In this document: positions 1-12,771 of the stretch, piece after piece | How the letters are laid out: each line of letters begins with the position of its first letter | How positions within the stretch are numbered: the stretch's first letter is position 1 | NCBI RefSeq assembly: GCF_024323335.1 | Contig: NC_066582.1 | Location: 94,050,944 to 94,114,943, forward strand | Origin: Lathyrus oleraceus | Taxonomy: Eukaryota; Streptophyta; Magnoliopsida; Fabales; Fabaceae | DNA length: 64,000 nucleotides | Direction of reading: 5' to 3' | Made by a program: the position numbers and the translations under genes | The notes under the pieces: model-generated | Told to the model about the DNA's origin: nothing | Database searches by the model: none | Seen by the model: the letters and a program-made list of their open reading frames with translations, nothing else

Positions 1-788
1 AGGTCATCATTCATTTCAAAACATTATAGGTCATTTTGACTGAAACCCTAATTTTGGGTCAACTTCCCAAGGACCTAACTCCTTCATTTTTTATGATTTT
101 GAGGTGGGATCAAATTAATTGTAAATTTCAAGATGTCCACTTAATTTGTTATGTTGGACAAAATTTCATAATCCTAAAAGAAACACATGTGATAATACAA
201 ATCATTATAGGTCACTTTGGACCAAAGTCATTGAAATGTGAAAAAGTCCAACTTCAAGTGCCCATAACTTTCTCATCAAAAATCCAAATGATGCAAAATT
301 TAAGTCCAAATTGATTTTATTGAAAATATATACAACTTTTATGTATAAGGTTTTGTCATTTGAGGCTTGAATCATTGAAACAGAAGGGCTTGAAGTTGGT
401 CCATTTTGGCAAAATTTCCATATACATGTTTTGCACCTTGAACTTCATGATCAGTTTTCAATAATTTCCCAACACCAAATGGACTTTTGTTCAACATAAC
501 ATTTGTTCCTCATGTCAAGACCTTTCCAACCATTACCCACGTGCCTATGTTTCAATTTGGTAAATGGTATTTTCGAAGAGCTGAAGATTTGTGTTCAATT
601 ATGCATAACATGATTAAATTGCTTGCACACCACATTGCCTTGCCATGTACACATCCAATTTCATTTGTTTCATCATCAGCATGCAAAACCAATCAAGTTT
701 GGGCCTCCCATGCGCCTGTACAGGCCCATGCATGGAGGATCCAACTTCACATGCACATGAGTATTTCATTGCTTGCATCATGCCTGGC

Positions 789-796
789 TATAAATA
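789..796 (+). promoter_or_regulatory. TATA box of Ogre-type LTR
   Basis: TATAAATA within GGCTATAAATAGAAG. The inverted copy has TATTTATA near 55949-55955 in the matching place, and the related LTRs have it at 15683-15690 (-) and 37067-37074 (+). It probably drives the retroelement transcript; this is inferred from position only. Confidence 0.7.
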
Positions 797-1235
797 GAAG
801 CTCCATTCCTCTTCAAAATACAACCTCAAGGCGCCTGAATTGCTGCAAAAGTAAAATCCCAACCTCCATTAAAAGGAATTTTGCTTTTCTCTTTCAATTT
901 TCAAGTTCAATTTTCAACTTCGTTGGTTGATCATTGAGCTTCAATTCCTAGACCTTGCTTCCTTGCCATCTCAAGAACAGGTTGCATCAAAGAATTGGAG
1001 TAGATCAAGTGTTTGAAAGTTGCTCTTCAAAGGTTTTCCCTCAAACTGTTTTGATTCGAAACTACTTGTATACTGATCATTTCTTGTGTTTGCTGGTACC
1101 TCTGAAGTCCTCATGTGAGAGGCAATTTATCTGTGCATTTAATTTCATGAATTGAGCAAGTTCAGTATGAACACCATAAATTTCCATCTCAGATTTCTCT
1201 CTCTATAGAGATCTTGAGTGGAAACCAATGGCACA

Positions 1236-1363
1236 GGGGTGATGTACATCACCCCAGCTTTCTAAAGATATATAGATCGTGCATTTTGGTGAAGTTTTCA
1301 AAACCTGCAAATCTTGGTCGGAACGGTGAGTCTCGCTGGAGAAGACGGTGGTGTACACCACCG
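1236..1363. repeat. Two perfect palindromes in the Ogre LTR
   Basis: A perfect 20-base palindrome centred on GATGTACATC lies at 1236-1255, and an 18-base palindrome centred on GTGTACAC lies at 1346-1363. The first is also present in the inverted LTR copy near 55493-55511. Both are several hundred bases downstream of the TATA box, so probably in R/U5. Confidence 0.75.
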
Positions 1364-4169
1364 CCCCCACGTGGATAAGCTATGGACCATTGGATGTTGT
1401 TTCCAGATTTAATCCCAACCTTTGAATGTTATGACTTTCATTAATGCCATGTGTGATGCTGTTGACTCAAGTACACCATGCACGCACGTTTCCCTGCCCT
1501 CAGATGCGCCACGTCAATTAATGAATCTAGATCTGACGCCTCTGGATTTTTGGCACTTTTAATTTCTGATTTTATTTTCTTTTAATTCAATTATTTTCAA
1601 AAATGCATAACTTCTTCATTTTAAATCCAAAAAATATGGGACCAATTGCATTATTTCCCTTTTTAATTCTAGTTTCTGAAAATGATTTTTAATATTTTTT
1701 ATGAGTCCATTTAATATTTTTTGTGAATTTTCTCTTTTCTGGTTATTTTTAATTCATTTAAAATAGTTGTCAATATTCAAAAATGCCAAAATTATTTTCT
1801 TAACATCTTTGAATGATGATGAATCTATGAAAAATATTCTCATCAATTTATTAATTTATTTGAGATTTATTTGAGATTTTAGTTCAATTATGTTATTTTC
1901 TTTTCATTTTTAATTGTTTAAAATTAGTTTCTGTTTTCAAAAAATGATGAAAATTTTTGTCAAACCTTGTTTGACCTTGTTGAACTTAGGATGATCCATT
2001 TGGACTTTTCCAAGTTGATTTGAAATGAATTTGAAGTTTGACCTTTATTTGTTTATTTTAATTCAAGTATTATTTTAATTCCAAAAAATACCAAAAATAT
2101 TTTATTTGTTTCTTGACTTCTAAGCTTCATCTTGCTTCTGTTTACCATTGATTGATGTTGATTCATTTCATATTTGGTCAATGTATTTTGCTTATGTCAT
2201 TTGAATTTCAATTATGTATATTCCATTTCTCCTTCTTCTTCTTCTTTTTCTTTTTGATCAATGAGTTAATGATTGGTGGTTAGCCTTGACATATGAGGGG
2301 CTTAACCTTCTTTGATCCAAATCAAATTCATCTTGATCAAAGATCAAGTGAATTGCTTTGCATTAGAGATAGGTTGCTTCTTGGTCAAGCAAAAAACCTA
2401 AATCCATACAAGATCATTCTTCTTTTCTTTTGGCATGGCAAGTTGTAGGAGCTTGGCTTACTAGTCATGGTCTCTAACTTGTGTTTGTTGCCTATAGTTT
2501 TATTGACCGGCCTCAGATAGGTGTGACTACTACATTAGTCCACTTACGATTGCTTAACATAGCGCTAAATTGCCTTATGGCACACTAACACTAACTACTA
2601 ATTACTAACTTTTAATTCAAGCATTTAATTCTTGCAATTTACCATAATGCAATTTAAATTCTTGCATATTAATTCATTTGTATTTGCCCTTTGCTCACAT
2701 GAGCTCATGTTTATGTTAATGCAATTTCCCTTTTGCTCACTTGAGCACATTATTGTGTATATACTATTGTGCTTGTTTTGTTTGTTTGTACCCAATGCAA
2801 ATGGAGAAAGGACTTAGATTTTAGGACCTTACCTATGCTAAATGGAGTTTGAAGAGCAACTAGGCCTCATGCCTTTAGAATGCTAAAATTATCAAAGAGC
2901 AACTAGGCCCCATGCCTTTAGAATGCTTAATCTTGAAGAAGACATTGAAATGATCCCTAATTCTAAACTCACTCTTGTCCATTCTTTCTATTGCATTGTG
3001 GAACTTTTTGATTTGTGTGTTCTTGTGTGCTAGGGATCCTAAACTTGAGCCAAGTAGAAGAACCATTGTCATGGACATCCAAGTTAAGAGATACAAAAGC
3101 CAATTGGAGGATTCCTAGGAGCTTGATTGATTATTTGCTTGATTGCTTGAGTTATTTGCTTATTGATTGCTAAATCCAAAGGAATGGAGCAACTTGGATC
3201 ATCTTTATGATCTCAAGAAGGGAACTCCAATGTGGTTTTATTTCTCTTCCTTCATCTTTGCATGTTTAGGACCTAGCCCTTCTCTTCTTCTCTCCACTCT
3301 AACCCAAGCCAAAATTTTGTGCAAACATTAACATTGTTTTCAAAAATTAGAAACCTAGGCATTATGCCTTTGATTTTTTTTTTCAAACTCTTTTCATAAC
3401 ACTCATTTTGAATTGAACCTTAAGTCAACTTTGACCTTACTTTGTGAATACTTTTCATTTGTAAATATAACTCACTCAACTGTTTTTGTGGTTCTAATGA
3501 CCATTTGTGTTAAAGTTTTTCATAAATATTAGCTATTAGGTTTGAGTTATCCTAGAGGTTGATATAATACTCACTTATATCCTTAGTGATGGACTATAAG
3601 TCTTCCATGCTTATTATAGGGTTAACCCCTCACTAGCATGTTGAAGCTCTCCTCACATGGTGGATTTGTGGTTTTAGGTTGAGTTTTCTCCCTTTGATAA
3701 CAAAAGACCTTAAGGCTTTTGACCAATCAATTCACCAACTTCTTTTTTTGATATTTTTACCCCGAACTACAAGGTTTTGATCCTACCTTTTTAAGATGGT
3801 ACGTAGGCAATGGGTTTATCCATTCAAACACAAAAATTGTAAATAAACTTGTATATTCTCTTCTCATCTCCCCAATCATGTTTGCACAAATATTTTTCAC
3901 AAATACCAACCTACCTTTACAACATTTGTAAAAAGGGATCCCTTAGAGTACTAAGGATGTTTTGGGTGCTTAAAACCTTCCCATTGCATAACCAACCCCC
4001 TTACCCAGATCTCTGACATTTTTATTAGTTTTTTATTTGATAAAACTTCTCGATTTTTTTCGCTTTCTACCATTTCCTTTGGATAAATAGAAGTGCGGTG
4101 GCGACTCGAATTGTATGATTTACTTTTGATTTAGTCAATAAATCTAAAGGTAACGAAAACCCCGTTACA

Positions 4170-5099
4170 CTTCCAACCTGTGTTATAGGTGTTTGAGTAA
4201 GGGTTTCTATGAGCATAGTTCACCTGGTCTATGGAGGTTCCTGTCAAGAGTTGACATTCTGGGGCAGCATGCCCCGGAACTCCGCATATCTCGCAGTTTG
4301 GTGCTACGGCAGCCACAATGGTTGCGGGTGTTATGGTCAAGTTGTGTATCTTTTGAGTAAGAGAGTCTACCTTGGCGTTGACGGGGTCAAGACTGCTTAA
4401 TTCGTACATACCGCCTTTCTCTGGAGGTTTCTCTACGGATATTCTTTCGCTTCCCCAATGGTAATGATTCTGGGCCATACTTTCAATAAGTTGATAGGCC
4501 TCGTTGTAAGGTTTATCCATCAGTGCGCCACCTGTGGTAGCGTCTATTGTCAATCTTGTGTTGTACAAGAGACCGTTGTAAAAGGTATGGATGATCAAGC
4601 ATTCTTCTAGACCGTTATATGGACAAAGCCTAACCATGTCTTTGTATCTCTCTCAAGCTTCAAAAAGTGATTCATTATCTTTTTGTTTAAACCCGTTTAT
4701 TTGGGCTCTTAACATAGCCGTCTTACTAGGTAGGAAATATTATGCTAAGAAAACTTTCTTCAACTTGTTCCACGTAGTGGCAGAGTTGGATGGTAGAGAC
4801 TGGAGCCAAGCTCTAGCTCTATCTCTTAATGAGAATAGGAAAATACGTAGTCTTATAGCTTCGGAGCTGACACCATTTGCTTTCATTGTGTTTGCGTATT
4901 GCAAAAACACTGACAAATGTAGGTTCGGGTCCTCCGTGGGACTACCTGAAAATTTGTTTTGTTGTACAACTGACAACAACGAAGGTTTTAGCTCAAAATT
5001 ATTGGCCTCGATGGCAGGGGCAGCGATGTTGCTATGTGGTTCATCCTGCGAACGGATTGCATAGTACTAAAGAGGAAGGTTTTGCGGTCCTTCAGCCAT
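4170..5099 (-). pseudogene. gag: Athila-type Ty3/gypsy gag, interrupted and truncated
   Basis: Reads on the minus strand from ATG at 5099-5097. It holds a plant retrotransposon gag core (residues like NFELKPSLLSVVQ, then a segment with RIFLFSLRDRARAWLQSLP, then TFYNGL and ATTGGALMDK) and a CX2CX4HX4C zinc knuckle (CEICGVPGHAAPEC) near 4300-4259. The knuckle packages RNA in the gag family. Three in-frame stops break it: TAG at 5069-5067, TAA at 4742-4740 and TGA at 4655-4653. The frame runs straight into the end of the Ogre LTR at 4169, so the C-terminus and all of pol are missing here. The 5' side has a primer site and LTR in the same orientation, which fixes the element type. Athila assignment rests on the gag pattern and the primer site. 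Confidence 0.85.
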
Positions 5100-5352
5100 C
5101 TCTGGTCGAAGAACTAGTTCAGGAATAGGGATATGAGGATCGGAAAGATTTAGCTTGATACGATGTTCTCGTATCAAGTCTCGTATCCGACCTTCTAACC
5201 TTAGATAACGCTCAGGTTCGTCTAACGATAGCTTTAATTTCTCGCCTTAAGAGCGAGTACTTGGCATACACTCGACAAAATAGAAAGGGAACTATAATTG
5301 TTTGCCTTAGTCTATACTAGACAACACTGGAGTTACGATATCGATTAAATTA

Positions 5353-5371
5353 GTCCCCGAAAATGGTGCCA
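5353..5371 (-). other. Primer binding site, tRNA-Asp type (Athila)
   Basis: The minus strand reads TGGCACCATTTTCGGGGAC. The usual Athila primer site is TGGCGCCGTTGCCGGGGAC, complementary to tRNA-Asp; that consensus is from family knowledge. Most differences are G to A or C to T at CG or neighbouring sites, as expected from methylated-cytosine decay. It lies six bases from the LTR end and 250 bases before gag. Confidence 0.75.
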
Positions 5372-6380
5372 AAAACTTGTTCTCGTGACTTAGTGAGTCT
5401 ATGGGAATCGTGACTGCAAGTGCACAGTCGTATTGCGTAGTTTTAAAGATTATCGAACCCATAAGGACTATTAATCAAATGTATCGTTATCTAATGTTAC
5501 TATGTAAATCTAAGGCTGATGATCGTTCTAAGATTGGAGGGATAAAGAGAAATAACTATAATGTAAATAGAAGATTAATAAAAATATTTGATAAAGGGAT
5601 ATCGGTATGTAACGCATCAAACTTAGGGGATTCGATAGATAGTTGGTGTAATCTTATTGGTCAAAATATTCTTTAGTAGAAATTATTTATAAAAAGGACT
5701 TAGTCTCACACTCTCATTTTATTGACTCTGACCATACTCTTAAACCAGAATGCTTGGCTCTCGCGATCTCATTTTAAATTTAAAAGTAATTTTTGAATAT
5801 GAATAAAGTCTAATTAACCCTAAAGCGCTCTCGTTGTGTTTAGGATTAATGTCTAGTTTCAACTATCTGGTTAAAATCTCAAACTCTCGTTCTTGTTGAC
5901 CGTAACCTTTGTTTGTTTTGTACTCTCGTACGAAAAACAGTTTTGACTAAAATAAGAAACTAAAACCGAAAAAATAATTTTTATAAAATCCAACACCAAT
6001 TATTTACGAATCCCGTCGTTTCGACGGTCTTTACATACCGATACCTAGGGGTTTAGCCGGACATGGATCTGGTAACTGACATGGTATTCAGAAAATCAAA
6101 CATACAATAAAGCATAAATAAGTAAAATGGCAATTAAAATAAAACCTGAACTATGAATTGAGAACTTGAACTGAATCCTGATTCTTCAAATTAAATAATG
6201 TCGACAAGCTTTGGCAATCGCGTACAACGTTACAATCGAATTCAAATGCGTAAACAATAAGTTGCAATAGTCCCCGATGTGGAGAATCTATTGCTTTTAC
6301 AAAGTAAGAAAAATGCCTAAGAAAACTAACCAAAAAGAATATGACTAAAACAAAAGCGTGTCCAAAGGATAAACGACCCT

Positions 6381-6390
6381 CCTTTATATA
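6381..6390 (-). promoter_or_regulatory. TATA box of Athila LTR
   Basis: TATATAAAGG on the minus strand, just downstream of the palindromic array when read in the direction of transcription. Confidence 0.55.
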
Positions 6391-6469
6391 TTTTCCACTT
6401 CCCTAGATTGTAGTGAAAAGGCGAGTGGAATCGTGGCTAAAATTGTGGAGAGAAAGTATGGAAGACCGG

Positions 6470-6620
6470 GTTGTGGCGGTTGCCACAACCCTAGTTTGGT
6501 CTCTGTGGCGAGCGCCACCTTTTGAGGGATGGGCGCCACCACTTCCTTGCTTTGTGGCGAGCGCCACCACTCCTTTTAGGTCGTGTGGCGGGCGCCACAC
6601 ATTCAAGTCATGGGCGTCAC
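6470..6620. repeat. Array of GTGGCGAGCGCCAC-type palindromes
   Basis: GTGGCGAGCGCCAC or close variants occur near 6507, 6554 and 6586, with half units (GGGCGCCAC, GGGCGTCAC) between them at roughly 24-50 base spacing. The block is GC-rich in an AT-rich LTR and lies 80-230 bases upstream of the minus-strand TATA box, so it is a candidate enhancer of the LTR promoter. Confidence 0.75.
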
Positions 6621-7889
6621 ATGCCCACTTGGTGTGGTGGGCCCCATACTCTCTATTTTTCTCCATTTTCTTCTCTTTTTCTTTCCTTTTGCTATTTTCC
6701 ACTTTGCTTGCTTGTACACCTTTCATTCGATAAATGCCAGCAATAAACATAAAATACTGCATAATAATAACCATTAATCAAGTAAAAAGCAATGCATATG
6801 AAGCCAAATATACGATACGTTTTCGTGTTATCAATGACTTTGTTGGTTTTTGAATTGCATGGTGAAGCTAACGAACATACAATAGAGTTGCCATCAAACT
6901 TTATTTATTCCCGAAGGAAAGGGAAAACATCGATAAAACCCGAGGGAAAAAGATTATTAGGTAAGGAAGTCGGTTATGTAAGGGGAATGTATTAGCACCC
7001 CTAACATCTGTTGTACTCAATAGGAACCATTTTGGTTATTCTTGCTCGAATGGGTGTGATATCTAAATATTACTGACGAAAGAAGAAGGGAAAAGAAAAG
7101 AATAGATAAAGTGCTTGGTGAGGATTAGTTCCCTCATGCCTACGTATCCTTATAATGTAATAAGGAATTTAGAGCTCCGTAGTTCATAGAACTAGTTTGA
7201 GAGGTGAAAGAAATTGTGATAAAGGTATGGTTTGAACCAAAGGATTATATAATTTGAACTCCAAAAAGGTATGAAATATGAACCCAAGAGTAAAACTGGC
7301 ACGAACCAACAAGTGAGGGGCCTAAGGCATGGTGTCACTATATATGGTTGGGCCAAAAATAAGGGTATTTCCTATATACAGTATACATCTGCAAAGTAAG
7401 TAAGAAGATGTTTGTCTAAAGAACTAGAGGACTAACAAGACAAACAAATCGGCTCTTGGTTCAGAGGCAGGCGTTGGTTATTTGCCCAAAAGTATGCATG
7501 GAACCCAAAGAAGAATTGTATTTGGTTTAAAGAGAACAATATGTCACATGGAGTGAATGAAGGTAGTAGGTATTGCATAAAGGTAGTGATTAATGATCCA
7601 TGGAGATGAATGGGAGAATGGAGGAAGAATGAATAAATATGGATAAATATGAAATAATGATTATGGTGCTCGACGGAGGATTTGAACCCTCGTGCCTACG
7701 TATTCTCATCGTGCAATGAGAAAGTCAGAGCTCTGTAGTTCGTGGAACTAATGCGGCACAAGGAAAAGATTGATAGGATTTCCTATAGGCAAAGCAAATT
7801 GCTTAAAAAGCAAGAGTGCGGCATTAACCAATGATGGTGATCAACCACAGTGACAAATGAGATATGATTGGCCTACACAAGAAAGGTTT

Positions 7890-8295
7890 ATAACGCATGA
7901 GAGCTTCGTCTAAGCACAAGAGGTCTTATAAGACAAGCAATGAATAAGAGGTGGTTTGCCAATACACAAGAGGACTTACAAGGCAAAAGGCTCAACGGGT
8001 TTGCCTAAGCACGAGAGGTCTTAAGAGGAGAACAATGAATAGGAGATAAGTTAACAACACTCGAGAGGGTTTACAAGGAAAAAGAGCTTAAGAGATTTGT
8101 CTAAACACAAGAGGTCTTATAAGACAAATAATGATTGGGGGTTTGCCAAAGCACAAGAGGGCTGATAAGGCAAACAATGATTGACTAGAGTGGGCCTAAG
8201 CACAAGAGGTCTGATAAGGCTCACAATGATTGAATAAGGTTTGCCAAAGCATAAGAGGACTGACAAGACAAACAATGATTGCATTGATTGATTAT
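7890..8295. repeat. Degenerate tandem repeat, about 45-base unit
   Basis: About eight units of the form GTTTGCCAAAGCACAAGAGG followed by CTTACAAGGCAAACAATGATTG. The cleanest run is 8130-8290. It is an internal expansion of the surrounding LTR. Confidence 0.7.
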
Positions 8296-10489
8296 GGTTC
8301 AAAGACTTGATCACAAGGGAATTGATCCAAAGGATATCTGAATATCAAAGAGAGTATGATTAATGATCCACTAAGGAGAAAATGATTGATGTGCAATAGT
8401 ACTTCCTTATTGAAGTGTTGAATGATTGATGCTTTCCTGAAGAAGACTTATCAATTATATGTTTTAAATTGCACTAAAGTCTATGAACAAAGGTGAATAC
8501 CTTGAGTAACTAGGTCATTCGTCCCGTACCCAAGGATACCCTAGACAAGGATAAAAATTTTCCACTCTTATTATTCTTTTTTACTTAAGGCTCATGACGT
8601 ACAACTTGAATCAGAATTGACAAGTTGCTGACAGGAGATCCTGATGATTGATCTTGGTGATGCAATGCTACTTGTTATAGAATAAGACTTGACAATCATT
8701 TTATTTGAGTTGTGCTAAAGTCTATGAATAAAGGTGAATGCGATGAGCAACTAGGTCATTCGTCCCGTACCCAAAGATATTCAAAATGAGTTAATGGAAT
8801 TCTCCTTTAAGATTAATTATTCATCCCATACCCTAGGCTCGTACCACACAATTTGAATTATGATTGACAAGTGTTGACATTTGTTGTGCTTGAGAAGTAG
8901 TCCACTTTGTCAACTATGCTTGATTGACATTGACTTTGAAGTCTTGATCTTGCAGTTGAACCTTGAGGTCTTGAGCTCCTGAGATTCAGTATATCCAATA
9001 TAGCTTGAGCATCATGGACTTTCCCAATCAAGTGATCAAAGGTCTTTTGATCACTTGAATAGGCTTGAGGGATTACAACACAATACAAAGGATTTGGTTG
9101 ACCAAATTGACCTTTGGTTAACACTAATCAGTGGGATTCATAGAGATTGGCTAGGCTATGTACAACCCTGAATGAATTAATCAATTAATTGAATCAAATG
9201 GTTCAGCTTAGGGATCATGCAAAAAAACAGGATTTCTAAGCCCTAAGGGCAAAATAGTCAATATGCCAAAAAATGAATTAATTAAAAAATTGTTTCCTAA
9301 AATCAATATTTAATTAAGAACTAATCCTAATTATACCTAATTATGCAAAAAAAAAATATAAATATTCTAATTATTCTAATTAAACCTAAACATAGCCTAA
9401 TTGAGATTAATTAAATTCTAAAAAATTTAATTAAGACTTAAATTTCTACTTATGAACATTCTAATTAAAATGCTAATTAACCTAATGTTCTAAATCTAAT
9501 TCTAAAACCTGATTAATCTCTAATATCTTAATGATCTAAACTAGTTATCATGATAAAATACAAAACGATCATGATTAAATACAAGATAAATGGGCCTTAA
9601 AAGATGAAAGGGGTGCGGGCCCTGATCAGGTAGTGTTGAGTCCAGAAAAATAAAAAAGATTCGCTTGGGCCTGGTTCCAGGCCCAATTATGGATGATGAA
9701 CCTAAGGGGGGTGTATTCTATGAAGCATGTATGCATAGAAAGTTTGGGCTGAGCAGCAAAAGAGGAAAAGCGCTTCTGCAAAGAAAAATTAACAAATACG
9801 AAAGAACACCACCAAGCTAAAAACTCTTATCCAAAAAGCTCAGAGCAGCAACGCGATTTGCACCTTCGGTTTCACGAATCATTGCGTTTTTTGGATTGCA
9901 TCTTCAGAGTTCATCCTCACGTTTCATCGTAACAGCTCGCATTTGTTCTTCGCATCGCATCAGTTCGCATCCAACCTTAACAGTGTCGCGTTTCCATTGG
10001 TTCACGGCATTGCGTTTGATATCTTTCATGGATTATGTTTTGGATTCAAAGAGGTATTCAACGATTCGAAGCTTCATGAAATCAACAACAACTAACGAAT
10101 TGTGGATCGAAGCGAAGACTCACCGGTTTCGACGCGAAGACAAAAACAGGTATGAATTATATGCTTCTTCTAATTCATCTTCTACGTACTTCTTTTGTTT
10201 CTTTGTGCTTGTAAGACTGATGCGTGCGTTTTTCTATGCGTGATTGATATGCGTTTATTATGCAGAGTGAGGTTCCGAATGTTAGTAATGGATGTTAGTT
10301 GGAAAGTGTAAAAAATGTTGATTGCAATTCTGAGGTGATTTGTTTGAATTCTGGTTATTCTGTTATGAACTTCAGTCTACAAGCTGTTAATTGGTTTACA
10401 AATGTTATAATTTATTGAATGGATATTAAAACATGGGATTATGTATAGATGAGTTTGACATGTGATTAGAATATATACTGAAACTTGAA

Positions 10490-11080
10490 CTAGTCATGGC
10501 AGTGCTTAATGTTGTAGACACTGCTGCTGAAGGCAAAGCTGTAGACGGGACAGATGATGATGTCGAAGAAACCGATGGTGAGGCATATTGTAACTGGCTG
10601 TGATATAAATTTGATCGGAAAAAATGAAGTGTTCTTCATGCATTAAATTATGTACACAATGGTTATAATTGCAAGTTCACTCTTTGTTTTTAGATGAGAA
10701 AAAAAGTAGAGTTATCCACATTCACATCCTTGGCTTCCTTGACAGAACTACATCGTTTGATTACACCGGAACCATTATTCTCTTTCCGACTAATAGGTTC
10801 GATAGTATCATCGCATGGCTTGCATTGTCATGGTATTTTTATTGCATATGAATGTTTTGAATGGTATGATGAATGTTGGTGATCGACTGACGACACTCAT
10901 TTGCAATGAAAGAAGCATCATGGTGAGCAGACATAGAAATCCTTCCAAGACCCTCCATTTTGTTCAACCTCTCAATCACATTCTGGTCATTCTTTCCTTT
11001 GATACCTACGCGCACTGCATTCTCCAATATCTGAGCATTGACCTCAGAAGGATATATGACTCTTTGAATTTAGGAGAGAT
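10490..11080. other. Coding-like segments inside the Tat LTR, unrecognised
   Basis: At 10497-10600 the plus strand reads as an acidic stretch (VDTAAEGKAVDGTDDDVEET). At 11040-10839 the minus strand reads as a helical stretch around EVNAQILENAVRVGIKGKND. Neither family is known to me. Codon-like texture and the excess length of this LTR suggest captured gene fragments, but chance cannot be excluded. Just left, an exon-like stretch with ATG at 10029 ends at AAAACAG followed by GTATGA (10150). Confidence 0.25.
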
Positions 11081-12771
11081 TTGATGATTGGCTTTCACTT
11101 TACTTTATATGTTATAGATGTGTTGTAGAACCTTAGGCTTGATTTCAAATGTCACTTGATTTCCATGGGACTATACTTGAAATAACTTGAATGTAATGAC
11201 TTATTAAAATGTAGGGTGAAATAAACAATTATTTGAATTAACTAATGACATTTATTTTATTTTGTTCTTATGCTAGAAATTAATTAACACAAAAACAAAT
11301 TTGATATTTTGAAATAAATATTGAAAATGTAAGCTTAATTATCTTTTTGATATAAGTTAAAAATGCAAAAGATGCGAAAATGCAAATGAATTTTGAATCA
11401 ATTGTTCACGAATCAGTAACAAAAGTCAACTAAGTCAAACTTTGACTTTTATTCCAAAAGGTGTTGATGGTGATTTGATGAACGGATGAATATAAAGTGC
11501 AGATGAAATGATTGGCTTGGATAAAAAAATTGGTATGAATATGCAGATGAATGATCGATTATGTATGCAGAGGGATGTAGCAATAAGCCATATAATATTG
11601 AAATAAGTAGGGTAAATTTTGGGGTATGGCATATGGTATGACATGATTAATGTGTTATGGCTTGGTTTTGTGGGATGTGTAAACATGACCAAGTGAAATA
11701 GGCTTGAAGAAAGTTAGCAAAGGATCATGGACATTTGATGGATCATGGAAGAATGAAGCAAAAGATTTAGGGTTTAGGATAGTCAAGGTAGGTTAGTTGA
11801 CTTTGGTCAACTGGTTGACCAAAAAGTCAACAGTTGACCAAAAGTTAACTTATATAGAAAATGGTCATTTCTGTGTAATTGTGCATGTATGGACAATTTG
11901 ATGGTTTGTAATAGATGGAATTTGGTTTATATGAATGAAATTGATATTTGAATTGATATGAATTAACTTTGAATGAATTGTATGGATTGAAATGATATTG
12001 AATTAACTTAAATGGATTGACATGAACATGTTTTGAATTGAATGGACTTGAAATGGATGAAAATCCAATGTTAGAAGTATAGTAACTAAGACCTTAAAAA
12101 ACATGGATGGGCAATGCCATGAATGAACCAAAGATCCATGGACAAAATCACCAAGGCATTGAAAATGGCATGAAGTGGATTTGGATGCCCAATGACCAGA
12201 TGAAATGATCACGAATGAGACAAGTGGAACTTATGGTGCCATGAGAATGGGCTTGGACCAAAGGATGCCCTTAAGCAATATATGAACATGTAAGGACTTG
12301 AAATGACTTAATCCAACCAATGAAACCTCAAGAATAAGAACAAGTGGGCTTTTGAATGAATCTTGGCCAAGCAAGCATAATGGATGATAAGGACTTAGAT
12401 GGAATTAGGGTTAGGTGTACACCCTATGAGTGGTAGTCATAATTAGGGTTTATGAGGCCATGATCAAGTAGGAATCCCAAACCAAGGTTTTGCTTCACCA
12501 AGAAGCCACAGTTGAATCTTCAATGTCAAGCACCACACAAGCATCCAGAGATACCTCCAATTAGGGTTTGGTTGACTGAGGAACCTCAAACTTCTAGGAA
12601 ACCCTAGTTTCCACTAGGTGAAAGCACAAAGTTTGGAATCCAAGATACATGTCCTCATGTATTGGACCATGGCTATGCAGATGAAATAAATGACACAAGG
12701 ATATGCATATGACTAGGGTTGGTGACCTAGATGAACATTATGAAGGGTAAGGTGAATTTTAGGGTATGACA

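Larger units (their letters stand above)
1..4169 (+). mobile_element. Ogre-type Ty3/gypsy LTR, 5' end cut by window
   Basis: Non-coding long terminal repeat. Base 1 onward is nearly the reverse complement of the second copy at 44538-57484, starting where that copy reads 56754. About 730 bases of the 5' end therefore lie outside the window, giving a full length near 4.9 kb. The 3' end reads CCCCGTTACA at 4160-4169, and the related LTRs start TGTAAGACCC. A TATA box is at 789-796. A GGTGGCGACTCGAAT motif near 4089-4103 lies inside the LTR. Immediately right of 4169 the sequence becomes an Athila gag on the other strand, with no primer site, so this is the 3' LTR of an element or a solo LTR inserted in that gag. 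No protein is encoded; short ORFs here are chance. Confidence 0.85.
5378..6833 (-). mobile_element. 5' LTR of the Athila-type element
   Basis: On the minus strand it starts TGATAACACG at 6833 and ends GAGAACA at 5378, six bases before the primer site; 1456 bp. It contains a TATA box at 6390-6381 and, upstream of it, an array of GC-rich palindromes (6470-6620). To the right of 6833 the sequence changes to the 3' end of another large LTR, which is the insertion target. ORFs inside (for example around 6413-6774) are chance. The right boundary is inferred from the TG terminus and the change of sequence type, not from a second copy. Confidence 0.7.
6834..12771 (-). mobile_element. Large Ogre/Tat-type LTR, second subfamily
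   Basis: The 5' terminus on the minus strand is at 12771 (TGTCATACCCTAAAATTC), the same start as the LTR at 35651. The 3' part at 6870-7010 resembles the end of the other Ogre LTRs: a purine-rich ATAAATAAAGTT block followed by a GGCAACTC motif. The 5.9 kb span is longer than the 4.9 kb copies; a 600 base segment near 10480-11080 may be an insertion. A motif ACCGGTGAGTC near 10120 (-) matches the CGGTGAGTC of the first LTR. Two direct duplications are visible: 7110-7195 with 7670-7760 (CTACGTAT...AGAGCTC) and 8485-8560 with 8711-8780. That it is a single LTR is inferred; the 6834 edge is where the Athila element inserted. Confidence 0.55.

Noticed and set aside
6413..6774. Overlapping ORFs of 60-120 residues on both strands
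   Set aside because: They fall in the palindromic U3 of the Athila LTR; the GC-rich repeats simply lack stops.
7890..8295. Regular repeats that could suggest a CRISPR-like array
   Set aside because: Direct degenerate tandem units without unique spacers, in a eukaryotic LTR.
9896..10243. 115-residue ORF with a possible splice donor
   Set aside because: It lies inside a large LTR, has low-complexity Ser/Arg content, and its reverse strand matches the LTR block containing ACCGGTGAGTC. Kept only as a remark.
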